In this document: one piece after another, positions 32,620 to 45,100 of the stretch
Numbering within the stretch: the stretch's first letter is position 1
Layout of the letters: each line of letters starts with the position of its first letter
Program-made: the position numbers and the translations under genes
Notes under the pieces: generated by a model
Told to the model about the DNA's origin: nothing
Seen by the model: only the letters and a program-made list of their open reading frames with translations
The model's database searches: none
Assembly (NCBI RefSeq): GCF_030272615.1
Contig: NC_081407.1
Location: 441,161,213-441,225,212 of the forward strand
Length of the DNA stretch: 64,000 nucleotides
Direction: 5' to 3'
DNA from: Cryptomeria japonica
Taxonomy: Eukaryota; Streptophyta; Pinopsida; Cupressales; Cupressaceae

Positions 32620-34808
32620 ATGCAGACAGGAAGAAACACCAGGTCATTCATGAGGAAACATCCTCAAGAGATGTTGCAAGAGGGATTACCTGAACAGGCA
32701 CAGAGAGGCCAGAAAAGATTAGTTGCACATGAGCCATCTAGTGCTTCCTGGGTACAAAAGAGCATTAATACAGGTCAGTCATCTGATAGACCCATATATG
32801 CAAATTCAAATTCTTCTTCCCGTGAATCTGTGCAGGACATTTTGGGTTTCCATTCTGGTTTGTTTGGTAATAATGAGGATGTCCAAGTTTTAAATCGGAG
32901 GATCTCTCATGCTAGTTTATCTAGGAAGGACAAGAATATTTCAAATATTAAGATGGATTCTATACCTAGAATAGTAGATGGAAATATTAGTTTAATTGAT
33001 ATCGACCAAGTCAATGTGTCCGATTCTGAAGAAATGTTCCCTGATGAAGATAAGGTATCCCAAGAAATTGAGGCCTTCAATAGAAGAGTCCATCACTTAA
33101 TTTCCCCAAGAGCACAAAAGGAAGCAAATAAAGAAAGGGAAGTGAAAGCTAAGTTGACTGAGAGGGATAGGCTTCTAAGACAAATTGTTGATCTTGAACT
33201 ATTCACCCAAGAGAAAGATAAGAGTGAGAATGAAGGTCCAGTCATCAGAGAAAATTTAGTTGCCAAAATCAACCCTGCATACAAATTTGTTGTGCAACCA
33301 AGTAGGGAGGTCCTTAGTGACCCAGAACCTATTAGGAATGTTTTTGATAAAGGAAAATAGAAATGTATGGAAGATGGGTCCAGGTCTAAGAATACATTAG
33401 AAGTTTCTCATATGTTGTTTGCACATGAGAAAGAAATAGATAGAATGAGAAAAGAAAAAGAGGACCTGCAAAGGGAATTGGAGAAAGCTGAATTAGAAGT
33501 AGCCAATCAAGAGGTTGAATGGAAAATTAATCATCTAAAGGCTCCTCCTATAATTTTTCCTTCAACAGACTTAAGTAAACCTTTACCTCAGCCTATTTCA
33601 CTCCCTCCAGTAAAGACTCAGTCAACCTTACCTATGAGCACTCCTCTAGCTAATCAAGTCCCTATTACTAATTAAGGTAGCCAAATCCCTCTGACTCATT
33701 GTTCCAATGTGAGAATGAATATGGGTAATAACCCTAATGCTAATCAGTTCCACAGAAGACCCATTAACTTGGAATTATATAGACAACTCTTTTTGATGGA
33801 ATCCCAGGGTATCCTAACCATGTTCCTAGTGAATTAAGAGATAGGCTTCATAAATTTGTTGGTAATAATGCAATTAGTGTAGAAGAGCATCTAAAATAAT
33901 TTGGTGACCTGATAAATGATTATGAAATTGTAGATGAAGATGTCATCATGAAACTATTTGTACAATCCTTGGTAGATGATGCAAGGGATTGGTATAGAGG
34001 TCTGCCTGTGAATAGCATTGGTTCTTGGGAGGATTTTAAGAATTGCTTCTAGGAACAATATGGTGATAAAACAAATGTGAGCTTCATTCTCAATGAGTTC
34101 AATAATATTAGGAAGTTTGACAATGAAATTGTCATAGATTTCAATGCTAGATTTCAGAAAGCAATGCATAGGCTTTATCAAGTGATGAGATTAGATGATA
34201 ATATGTGTCTGAACACTTATTATAATGCTTTTGATTCTAAAATGGCCTATATTCTGAGGGATAAGAACCCACATAATCTAAGGGATGCTTTTAGGATTTT
34301 CGTTAATGTAGAAAGTAATAGGAAAGTATCCGAAAAATTAGGAAGGAGAACTGATGGAAGGTTGTGGCAAGAATCAAAACAGTAGCCAAATAAAGTTGCC
34401 AAGGAGGATGACAAAATAGAGAAGTTGATGACTGACATGAAAGATCTTATTGCTAAGATAAGTAAAAATGATATGCCTCATTACAATTGGCAAGACAGGC
34501 CTCCTAGATTACATGACATGCCTTAAAACACTACTTGGAAGGATGGCAAACCTCAAAATGATAAGCCAAAAAACACTTAGAGCCAAGATACCCCAGATCC
34601 CTTGAAAGGAGGAAATATTCATAACATGGAAAATACTCCTTGGTGCACGGCCTGTGATGGACCACATTATCCTCATAAATGTGTTGTAGCTCAATCCCTT
34701 GAAGAATCTATGAGAAAAGAAGTTGAGCCTGATATTAACATGTTTGAAACTTTATTGACAGTGATGATGAGTCTTCACAAAGTGAGTCTACTGAGTGTGA
34801 TGTTGTAA
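32620..34808 (+). pseudogene. Tat-A gag
   Basis: Begins MQTGRNTRSFMRKHPQEMLQ with a polar N-terminal part and a coiled coil (EKEIDRMRKEKEDLQRELEK, about 33430). The gag core is at 33880-34370, with DDARDWYRGLPVNSIGSWED and FNARFQKAMHRLYQ. A short zinc motif, CTACDGPHYPHKC, follows near 34650; its C-to-H spacing is one residue shorter than in CCHC. Several stops and at least one frameshift near 33800 disrupt it. It would be the structural, RNA-binding protein. Confidence 0.8.
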
Positions 34809-35446
34809 ATAATAATAAATGTTACTAAGGGCAGCTAACACTTGACTGGCATCATACTTTAAATGTGGTAACCATTGAAGATGGAGAGGTTCATCTCAGA
34901 ACACCCAGTGATGAAGAGGTAAGAAATCTTACTAAAGCTGCCATAGCCAAAGCCAAGCATAACTACAACTTGAGAAGTAGTAAAAGGGATGGAGATCAGG
35001 GTGAACCTGGCTCAATGTTCATAAAAGAGATATCTCAAAAGAAGATGGCAAGCAGTAATGCTATGCCTCAAGATGGTCAGACAAAGAATGACCAATCTAA
35101 AGATGTAGCCAAGAGTGTGGATAATAATACTATTGGTGCCTTACAAGGGACTGCTACAGTAAAGAAGGCAAGTCAGCCTAAAGTAGAGAAAGCCAAAATT
35201 AATACTGAGTTAATTAGTAGTCCCCCTTTTGATATGACTCAGGCTTTGACCCAAATGAAGGTTACAGTTCCATTGGTAGAATAATTGAAAATAAAGGAAC
35301 ATAGAGAAGCTGCTTTGTCTTTATTTTCTAAGATATCTAATAATAGTGCAACTTTACCTACAATTACCATGAAAGATGAAAAGGATCATGAGTTGCAAAC
35401 TCCAGAAGTATATATGGGAACAACTATTACTCAAGAACCTTCATAG
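34809..35446 (+). pseudogene. Tat-A gag-protease linker
   Basis: A charged Lys/Ser/Gln-rich segment (open at 34865-35284, with NYNLRSSKRDGDQGEP) joins gag to protease. No domain recognised; probably a disordered linker of the polyprotein. Confidence 0.55.
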
Positions 35447-35800
35447 GTGGATCCCTTCTATGTAACTTTATTAGTGAATAATAGACTGATTAAGAATTGC
35501 ATGATAGACTCTAGTGCTGCTGCAAATGTGATGCCATATGGTGTCATGAAAGAATTGGGACTGTCAGTAAGTATAGTGTATGGAAAGTGTTATGCTATAG
35601 TTAATCGAGAAGTACCTGTGATAGGTACAATGAAAGACGTGGAGGTAAAAATAGCAACATTTCCTGAAGCAACATATACAATGGATGTCATACTAACTGA
35701 TACAAAACCTCATTATGGCATGCTACTATCCAAAAGTGGGTTGCAGCAGTAGGTGGAAATGTTCAACTAGATCTGTCATATGCTACAATCCCAATCAATG
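35447..35800 (+). pseudogene. Tat-A aspartic protease
   Basis: DPFYVTLLVNNRLIKNCMID, then SSAAANVMP, where D-S-G-A is usual; the catalytic Asp is kept but Gly is changed to Ser. MDVILTDTKPHYGMLLSKSG follows, in place of the usual LLS/GR-W block, with a stop at 35751. The frame then shifts. It would mature the polyprotein. Confidence 0.78.
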
Positions 35801-35814
35801 GAAGCCAAGTTAAA

Positions 35815-36708
35815 TTGTATAGAGAACCACATGCCCCTAGGGTAATTGAGAAAATAGACCTTAGTATGTTAAACTACATGATTGATGTAGATCTTGATAA
35901 TTTTAGAGTACAACCAATTTTACCTCAGTTAAAAAATACCGATTCTATTGTGACTGAATTAGAATCTCAACAACAAAGTTTGTGGCACATGTACTTTGAT
36001 GGGGCTTGTTCTAAAGAAGGATCTGGGGTAGGAGTTCTTTTTGTGTCCCCATTAGGTATAACTTTCAAATACTCTTTTTTGCTAGCCTTCCAATGTACAA
36101 ATAACACTGCTGAATATGAAGCCTTGTTATTGGGGCTTGAAATTGCTAAAAAGCGTGGAATTCAGTTGTTAAGAGTGTTTGGGGATGCAGAGTTGGTTGT
36201 TTCTTAGGTAAGGTCTAAATATGCATCCAAGAATGATTGTCTGAAAAGGTATAAACATGTTGTTTGGGATGTGATTGAACATTTTGGTGCTTTCTCTATT
36301 AACTGGATAGAAAGATCAAAGAACATCATGGCTGATTTTTTAGCAAATGTTGCATTAAATAATGATGATATAACACTAACCGGTATATCCATAGTTGAGA
36401 TAAAAGATAGGCCTGCTATTCCTGATAATGTATATAATTGGCAAGTGTTTGTGGATGATGAAGACATTCTCAGATTCATACAATACATTGATGACTATGA
36501 TGGACATAAAATTGATTGCAATGCATTGGTAGAAGTGGTGGAAGATAGAGAAATAGTGTTTGGAAATGACATGGTTTACTTGGAAACTAATGAAATACCC
36601 AAAGGATTAGTAGAATTGGAAGGTATGTTCAGTCACAGTGATAGTCATTTGCATCAACAGTCAACCACCAAGTTAGATGAATTGGAGGAAGTGAACTTGG
36701 GGACATAA
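35815..36708 (+). pseudogene. Tat-A additional RNase H (aRH), placed before reverse transcriptase
   Basis: A clear type-I RNase H with all four acidic positions: MYFDGACSKEGSG (D), NNTAEYEALLLGLEIAKKRG (E), VFGDAELVVS (D) and MADFLANVALN (D). One TAG at 36207, likely from CAG, interrupts it. Its C-terminal linker (to 36708) is acidic and unrecognised. This is the archaeal-like extra domain that marks Tat elements. It degrades RNA in RNA-DNA hybrids. It stands upstream of the reverse transcriptase, whereas the arrangement I know best for Tat/Ogre places it after the gypsy RNase H. Confidence 0.85.
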
Positions 36709-37605
36709 TCATCCCCTAAGTTGGTATATATTGGAAAAAACTTGTCTCCTCACATCAAAGTTAACCTTATTAATTTATTGAAAAAGTATAAGCATGCTTT
36801 TTCTTGGTCTTATGAAGACCTGAAGGCATATAGAGAAGATCTGTTTCAGCATGAAGTCCCTTTGCTTCTAGATGCTAAGCCTTTTCAATAGAAACAAAGA
36901 CCCATCAACCCCCTTTTGGAAATTAAAATGCAACAAGAGTTAACCAAGTTGAGGGAAGGGGGGATCATTAAACCTATAAGGCATTCATCATGGGTGTCTA
37001 ATTTGGTCCCAGTTAGAAAGAAGAATGGGGACATAAGGCTCTGTGTTGATTTCAGGAATTTAAATGTTGCTTCTTTAAAAGACAATTATTCTTCTCCCAA
37101 TATGGAAGCAATGTTGCAAAGAGTAACTGGCTGTGACCTGTTGTCTATGATGGATGGGTTCTTAGGATATAACCAAGTCTTAGTGAAAGAATCTGAACAA
37201 TTCAAGACTGCTTTTACCACCCCTTGGGGAACATATGTATATGTAAGAATGCCTTTGGGTTTAAAAAATGTTGGAGCTACTTTTCAGAGAGCAATGGATG
37301 TAGCTTTCAAGGAATTAATTAACATTATCATGGTTGTGCACCAAGACGATTTAACATGTTTCTCCAAAAGGGCGGATGACCACTGTGGGCACTTGGAAAA
37401 GGTTTTCAATAAAGCTCTAGAATTTGGTGTCTCTTTAAATCCAAAAAAGTGTCATTTTGTTGTCATTGAAGGAAAGTTGCTTGGACATATTGTCTCCAAG
37501 GAAGGGGTTAGAATAGACCTTGAAAGAATTGAAGCTATAAACAATGTACCTGAGCCAAAGAGTGTCAGGTATCCAGTCTTTCTTGGGCAAGGTAAATTTT
37601 GTTAG
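36709..37605 (+). pseudogene. Tat-A reverse transcriptase
   Basis: Gypsy reverse transcriptase with motifs in order: GIIKPIRHSSWVSNLVPVRK, KNGDIRLCVDFRNLN, DLLSMMDGFLGYNQV, TAFTTPWGTYVYVRMPLGLK and the catalytic box VHQDDLT near 37340. The usual box is Y-x-DD; here Tyr is His, but both Asp remain. A stop precedes KQRPINPLLE and a frameshift follows near 37580. Confidence 0.9.
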
Positions 37606-38215
37606 AAATTTCATTGCCAATTTTGCATAAATAGTCAAGCCTATTGTTAGATTGCTCAAGAAAGATACAAAGTTTTACTGGGATGAAGAAGCTTCAAAGG
37701 CTTTTGGTGAAATTAAAAAGGCTATTCAGGAGGCCCAAGTGTTGAAGTCCCCTGATTACAGTAAGCCCTTTTCTCTATTTTCTTTTGCTTCTTATCATAC
37801 AGTGGTTGTAGTTCTTCTACAAAAGGATAATGAAGGATATGAACACCCTATAGCTTTTTATAGTAAATCTCTACAAGTTGCAGAGCTTAAATATGAAATC
37901 ATGGAGAAACAAGCATATGCTTTGGTTAAGGTTGTAAAAGCATTTAGGCCATATCTTGTGAATGCTCAAGTAACTACTTATGTCCCACATGCAGCTGTCA
38001 AGGACATTTTATCTCAGTTCGAGGTCACTAGTAAAAGGTGCAGATGGATAACTAGAATTCAAGAGTTTGATCTAGAGATTAAAATTACTAAATTGGTAAG
38101 AGGTTTAGATCTTGCTAAGATAATGGCTGAATCAAACCTTCTTGATGTTGAGGTGAATAATGTTGAAATTAAGAACATCCTAGTCACAAGTATTGAGACA
38201 CAACCTTGGTACTCA
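37606..38215 (+). pseudogene. Tat-A gypsy RNase H and connection
   Basis: Connection segment (LLKKDTKFYWDEEASKAFGE) then LFSFASYHTVVVVLLQ, PIAFYSKSLQ and YEIMEKQAYALVKVVKAFRP. The catalytic D of the usual DAS is missing (FAS), as is common in Tat elements that rely on the extra RNase H. Stop at 38216. Confidence 0.82.
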
Positions 38216-39462
38216 TAGATAGTACATTTTTTAAGGGATGCAACATATTCAGAGGGAATGACTCACAACCAGAGAAGGACATTGAGACTAAAATCTCAAA
38301 AGTATGTCCTTATTCAGGGTGATATATATTGGCATAATATAGATGGGGCATTGTTGATGTGTTTAGACAAATCCCAAGCTAAAAGGATGTTAACTGAAAT
38401 GCATGATGGAGTATGTGGAGGTCATTACTCTGCCAAGACCACAACTGGTAAGATAGTCCAAGCTGGATGCTATTGGCCTACTTTGTTCAAAGATGCCCAT
38501 GAACATGTCCGGAGATGTGACCCATGCCAAAAAATCTCTTCCAAGTTGAAATATGAGGGAGCTTTTCCCCTCAACCCAGTTACAATGGAAGCCCCTTTTG
38601 TTCAATGGGGGATTGATTTTATTGGGGAAATAGTTGAGAAATCAAGAAGAGGTCATAGGTGGATTATAATGGCCACTGATTATTTCTTTAAGTGGATTGA
38701 AGCTATACCCACTGGAAGAGCCACTAGTAAAGTTGTTATTGATTTCCTGATGGATAATGTTATAACTAGATTTGGTGTCCCTGTGAAATTGGTAATGGAT
38801 AACGCCATGAGTTTTAGATCAGAGGAGTTCACTGAATTTTGCACCAGTCATGGAATAATTGTGTCTTATTCTTCACCATATAATCCTCAAGGTAATGGAC
38901 AAGCAGAATCCAGCAATAAGAGCCTTCTGAATATTATTAACAAAATCCTTGAGGAGAACAAAAGGTCTTGGGACTAGAAATTGAAATTGGCCCTATGGGC
39001 AGACAGGGTTACTGTCAAGAAAGCAATTGGTGTATCACCATTTGAATTGGTTTATGGCATGCAATCCAGGGTGCTAGTCAATAACCTTCTTCCTGTATAA
39101 AGGTTCCTACAAGCTGAGGACATGGAGTTGTTAGAACCTATGGAAGACATAATGATTCAAATGGTGGAAGTGGGGGAAATCAGGACTTTGGCCCATAAAA
39201 AAATTTGAAGATCCAGTTGCAATCCAAGTACTTGTTTGACAAAAGAACCACATTGAGGAAGTTTCAAATTGGTGACATAGTTCTTCAATGGAATGCAACA
39301 GGGCAAGATAAAGGAAAACATAAAAAATTTGAGTCACTATGGGTGGGCCCTTTTGTTGTTTGTGATCTGAATGGAAAAGATTCATATTTTTTGCAAACAA
39401 TGAATGGTGAAGTACAGGAATTTCCAGTGCATGGACAATTCCTAAAGAATTACTTCTCTTAA
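38216..39462 (+). pseudogene. Tat-A integrase
   Basis: HHCC zinc domain (MHDGVCGGHYSAK, then CDPCQK), followed by the catalytic core with WGIDFIGEI (D), LVMDNAMSF (D) and NPQGNGQAES (E), so the DDE triad is present. A TAG at 38975, probably from TGG, ends the long open frame. The C-terminal part reaches 39462 after more stops and a shift, with the GPF module WVGPFVVCDLNGKDSYFLQ. It would insert element DNA into the genome. Confidence 0.9.
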
Positions 39463-39602
39463 GTCCATGCACAGTAGGTTGTAATTTGTACATATTTAGG
39501 TTTATTTTTGTTGGTTGTTTGTGGGTTTGTCTTGGTCTATTCTCCAGAGTTTTCTATATTCTTGTGTTGATCTTGCGATCAACCATCCCCAATCAGAGCC
39601 GT
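39463..39602 (+). other. Tat-A 3' untranslated region
   Basis: 140 bases between integrase and 3' LTR. No purine-rich tract is seen directly before the LTR start at 39603; the nearest bases read CAATCAGAGCCGT. Confidence 0.5.
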
Positions 39603-40446
39603 TGTTGTCACTGTTTTGACTTTTGGGTAATTTTGTTCCTTAATCTTCTAAAACCTACAAAGTTATGCTTAGTAATTCATCTTACCTTTGAGTTATTGGT
39701 CAAAAGGTTTAGGGTTTTTTGAAATTTACCCTTGCTATGTTTTGGACTCCCCATGTTCTATTTTTGTGTTACTTTTTCCACTTATGGGGAAGGGTCACTC
39801 CACCGTGAAAAGAGGTTCTTCCTTTTACATTTATCCTAGGTAGGTCCTTAAAATGTTTTATTTTTTATGCCTTCCCTTAAGTTTTATTTCCTTGTCGGGT
39901 TTCCTAAAGATCATGGAGGTTTTAGATGATTTGATGGTGTGCATTGTTTTGTGAGGAAAAGATGTGCGGAACTTACCTTTCGCGAAGTAGCAAAAAGGTG
40001 GTAGGCCTGGGTAAAATGGTCACAAGGAAGGCTAACAGATGATCATCTCTCAGAAGAACTAATGGACCGCATTGCTTTGTAGCCCAGAGATGTGCAAGGA
40101 TTACCTTTCGTGAAGAAGTGAAAGGAGTGGTGGACCCAGGTAAGTGGATTAAAGAATGAATTTAAAGATTGAGCATCTTGATCAAGATCTGATGGTGAGC
40201 ATTAGTTCGCAAAGTAAAGCTACTAGTGATTTATCTTTCGCGAAGTAGCGAAAGCCTGGAGGGCCCCAAAAGATAAGTGAATCCTTCAATTAAAACCTGA
40301 TCATATCCAAAAGATCTAATGGCCAATGCTATTTCACCTAGCGAAGGTGTCCGATGTTTATCTTACATGAAATGGCGAAAGGGTAGTGGGCTCGACAGAA
40401 AGTTTGCTTGAAAGGTAAAAGAGGTGCATCTTGAGGTAGAGCCAAC

Positions 40447-41462
40447 GGTCCGTATTATTTCGCTAGGAAAAATAGCATGAGGTTTACCCTTTGCAAAGCA
40501 GTGAAAGGAGGATGGGTCTGACAGATAGGCAGCTCATGGTTTTAAAGACCGATCAACTTGGAGTTGATCGGATGACCCATGTTGATTCGCAGCCAGAAGC
40601 AACATGAGATATACCTTTTGTGAAATAGCAAAAGGAGTTGGCAGTTACATGGCTGATGATGTGGCAATACAGTTGGACACCTGGCTAAGGCAAAAGGTAA
40701 TCTGCTGGATGGACATGTGGCTCTAGAGGATCGAGAAGGGGCCACTTTGATTGAGCAACGATGGTGATAAGATTCATGGCTAAAGTAAAGCACGTGGCAG
40801 TTAAGATGTGGAGCCTGATAGATTTCTTGGGTGAATGGGTGGCTGACACGTAAGAGTTATCTGCCCAATCAATAACACAAGTGGAATTCATGCAGAGGGC
40901 CCACTCTGAAGGTTAAAGGATGGTAAAAGGGGTGCATCTCAAGGGTGATCCAATGGTCCGTATTATTTCACTGGGAAAAATAGCATGAGGTTTACCCTTT
41001 GCGAAGCAACGAAAGGAGGATGGGTCTGACAGATAGGCAGTTCATGGTTTTAAAGACTGATCAACTTGGAGTTGATCGGACGACCCATGTTGATTCGCAG
41101 CCAGAAGCAACATGAGATATACCTTTTGCGAAATAGCAAAAGGAGCTGGCGGTTACATGGCTGATGATGTGGCAATACAGTTGGACACCTAGCTAAGGCA
41201 AAAGGTAATCTGCCGGATGGACACGTGGCTCTAGAGGATCGGGAAGGGCCCACTTTGATTGAGCGATGATGGTGATAAGATTCATGGCTAAAGTAAAGCA
41301 CTTGGCAGTTAAGATGTGGAGCTCGATAGATTTCTCGGGTGAATGGGTGGCTGACACGTAAGAGTTATCTACCCAATCAATAATACAAGTGGAATTCATG
41401 CAGAGGGCCCACTCTAAAGGTTGAAGGATGGTAAAAGGGGTGCATCTCAAGGGTGATCCAAC
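40447..41462 (+). repeat. 508-bp tandem duplication in Tat-A 3' LTR
   Basis: Two near-identical 508-bp units (40447-40954 and 40955-41462) start GGTCCGTATTATTTCGCT / GGTCCGTATTATTTCACT. The 5' LTR has a single copy. The unit equals four steps of the ~127-bp repeat, as expected for unequal crossing-over or template slippage between repeats. Confidence 0.85.
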
Positions 41463-42128
41463 GATCAGCGCTATTTCACAGCCCAAAGATGTAAGGTTAT
41501 TAAGCTTTGTGAAATAGCAAAAACCTTTAGCGGTGATGGTTGTGTGCGGTTAGTGAAAAAGACTGGCGGTCACCGTAAGAAGTAAAGATCAAGTAGATGG
41601 TAGAAGATCTGATAGACAATGTTGTTTCACATGATAAAAATGCATGAGGTTTACCTTTCAAGAAGCAACGAAAGGAAGGTAGGGCCCGTTTCTAAGGAGA
41701 ATGACCGGGTAAGGTAAAAGATGTGCTGGTCTTTTAGGATCTGATGAATGTCGTTGCTTCGTAATGAAAAGGTGCGAGGATTTTAACCTCCACGAAACAA
41801 CGAAAGGTGAAACACTTAGAAATTTTTATGATCCGTTGGAGCCATTTTTCGAATTCAATTGCGAATTCAATTCTGAGTTGATTGCCAAAGCATGCGGTTT
41901 TAATGTTTCAATTCAATGCCCCATTGTTGTATTAAGCTACACATAAACTGAACATTGGCACCATTTCGAAGAGTTTTTGTAGAGGAGCCAGTGCACAGAG
42001 TGAATTTATTTAGGCAAGTAGTAAGTTTCTGCATATTGCTTGTTAGTTACAGTCTGAATTGGTCTCACTAGATGCTTGTTTTCTCAAAAGTTTGTCCAAA
42101 TTTTAATTGATATAACTGCAATTCTAGG

Positions 42129-45100
42129 ATGGCACCAAGAAGGGATTTCACAGGGAAAGTGAATTATCAGGATAGAGCTATATGTGATGATTTCTTGGAA
42201 CAATTAACCATGTCTACAAATGTCATTGCTAAGATTAAAGAATTAGTGCCCAAGGCCCCCCGTTTGAGAATTGGAGATGGTTGGTATGACAAAGGGAATT
42301 GGTTGAGGGATTCATAGATAGGGATCTCAAGGCTGGGACTCTCTAAAGTAGGATTTAGCCAAAGACATTCCCTTGCACCAATGAATAGTGTATGGGAGTT
42401 AGATGTGGGAAAGCTCATAGTCCCTAGGGTTTTTATGGATGTAGATTTATTAACCCAGATTCCAAATAACTATGACCCTGTTGCTAAATGTATTAGAAAT
42501 GTAAATGGGGGAGCTTTAATTGTGATCAATGATGATTAATTTAGGAAAGTTTTTAGGCTCAGTGAGGTGTCTAATTATTTGGAGCCCATAAATTTTGATA
42601 CACTGGCCCAAGTTTACAATGTGTAGAGAGATCACCTCAAGAGTGGTCCTTTGAACGAATTTTTTGTCAAAATAGGAGGACTAATTGTTGTAGGCCCTAG
42701 TACCATGGAACCCTTCTCTCTAAATATTTTTACTCTAAGGGATAAAGGGGTGTATTGGTCATTTTGTTAGATTTTTAGGGAAGATGCTGAAACCACCATA
42801 CCAACTCACTACATGTTAATGATAGCACAGATTTTAAACCCCTCTCTAGCAGTAACTTTTGATTATGTAGCTTACCTCACTGACGCAATTCATGCAGGGC
42901 TGGTAGGTATAAAAAAAGGTAAGGTGGATAGACCTTTTGGGTGGTACTCACTTCTCATGCACATGTTTTTGTTCAAAGGTGCTGATTATTTTGCAAATGA
43001 TATGGACCAGGTTAAGGAGAAGGAAGGTGAAGAGATGTCTGTGTAATTGTGGAGCACAATTTTGTCTTGGGATAAAGAGGATGGTAGCTACTTGAAGTTT
43101 GACAGATGCTTTGCATCTAGATTTAGGATTCTCTTGTGCCAACAAAACCCTAGGATCCCTAAGGTTCTCTTAGAATTCCTTAGGCCTAAAGAATTTACTG
43201 AAGGTATTAAGATTGTTCATAATTGGGGAGACATATATTTATACCCTATTTCTACTGTATTCAAAGTTTATGGTTTCAGAGGTACTCCATACTTACTCCC
43301 CTATCAAGTCCCATTGAAGATACAAATTGCAGAGATCCTGAGGCAAATTGAAGGTGTTCAAGAGGCAGAGTTATCAAATAGGGGAAAAGGGACAATTTTT
43401 CCAACTGTCACCATCGCTCATCAATTTGTAATCACAAAGGGTGGTTGGAAACACTTTAATGATTTCTTTTAACCATATAGGTTGTCTATTGCAGTATCAA
43501 GGTTTGTTGACCCTGAAGATTTCTTCAATGTAATGTTCAAAAAAAGAGCAGTATGTAAAGGTAGACCACATTAGTTCCATTTTCTAGAGGATCTCATTAG
43601 AAATGAATTAAATTTAGATGAGCAAGAATTGAGAAAAGAAAAATGGGTGGCATAGAAAAAGGCCCTTGATTTTATTCACCAATTTGATGGTGGTTATGAC
43701 CCTCTATCTAGTTTCAATCCCTTTGAGGAAAAGGTTAAATTCTTAATTCTTTATTTTGAAGACCTAATGCAAACTCTGAAGGAAAAAAGGGAAGCTATAA
43801 TAAGGAATAATCCTAAAGAGGCTAAATAAGTTTTAGCCAAGCTTGCCTTTGCTAAATCCATCCCTCTGGGTGATTATGTGATGCATAAGAAGCCAAGGTA
43901 TAGTGTGTTGGTGCTAGTAATAGGTGAGCCCTCTACTTCAAGAGGGAAGAGAGCAATAGAAGATATCATTGAAATCCAAGACTTCCCTAAGAGGAAAAGC
44001 ATGGGGAAAGAAAGGCAAATAGGTGAACCTTTATATTCTCCATCACAATCCCCTATCCATGTGGGAGATGAACAGGCAATTGCCGAGCAACTATTGCAAT
44101 TAGGGAGTCTTGGGGAGATTGCCTACACATATGAGGAAACACAAGAGGGAATGCCTGAAGAGCCACGTAGTGACAAGATGAACTTGATTGCAGCTGAGTT
44201 CAAAGGCAAAGAACTAGGCCTTGCTATCAAACAAGCCAGTGAGGAGTTCCTGGATGATAGTAGTTTTGTCACAATAGGGTCCTTTATGCAATTTATTTGG
44301 AAACAAAACATTGAGCAATTTAAGGCAAGGTGTGAGAAGAAAAAGAGTGAGCAACCTCACAAAGATGCAACTACAGTGGAGGAGGAGGCGAAACAAGAAA
44401 TGATGGCAGAATTCAAATCCATTACTCTTGAAAAGGGGAGAGAAATGGTGTCAAAGGCTAGTGTTTTTATCCTCCCTAAATGGGATATAGCAGATGCCTT
44501 AGTACTTCAAGCAGTCAGAAAAGAAACCAAGCCTATGGAAGGAGTGACATTTAGCAAGGATAATGTTGCTTTGGTCATGTGGTCCTTAAAGAGGGATGAG
44601 AGTAGAAGAAGGAAGGACACCTCAGAGTCCAATTACCTTGGAGGGATGATTGTTAAAAGAGTATAGGACATAGGGGTAGTGGAAGCTACGAGCATAGTTT
44701 TTGAAACTACAAAATTTAGTGTGGCAGTAGCTGAGAGGAAAGCCAAGGAAAAAGTGGATCTCCATGTAAAATTACAAACAATTTTTAAGGCTTATAATGA
44801 ATCCAAAGTGGAGATAGGCAACAGGGATAGCATCATTGGTAAATTAAAGAGTCAATTGGTAGGACAATACCAGAAAGGTGAGTCGTCTACTCTAATGATT
44901 GCAGCTTCTCTAGCAAGACCTCCACCCACCAGTCCCATCATTGAATTTCCCCCTTCTCCTATGTCTTCTGGTTTTCAACCAGCTGAGACCATTCAACATG
45001 AATTGGAAAAGTTAAAATAGGCTCAAGCCCTATTTGCAAATAAATATGAAGAAAAGGTAAAGGCCACAATTTTGAGTTTAGCTGATACAGTAGGAGCCCC

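Noticed and set aside
35447-39462. Integrated plant pararetrovirus (caulimovirid)
   Set aside because: The presence of integrase, LTRs, a tRNA-Arg-type PBS and a target duplication shows a gypsy retrotransposon. No movement protein motif was seen.
40542-41486. Pairs of similar minus-strand open frames in the Tat-A 3' LTR
   Set aside because: They are duplicated because the DNA is tandemly duplicated (508 bp). They run against the repeat array and look non-coding.
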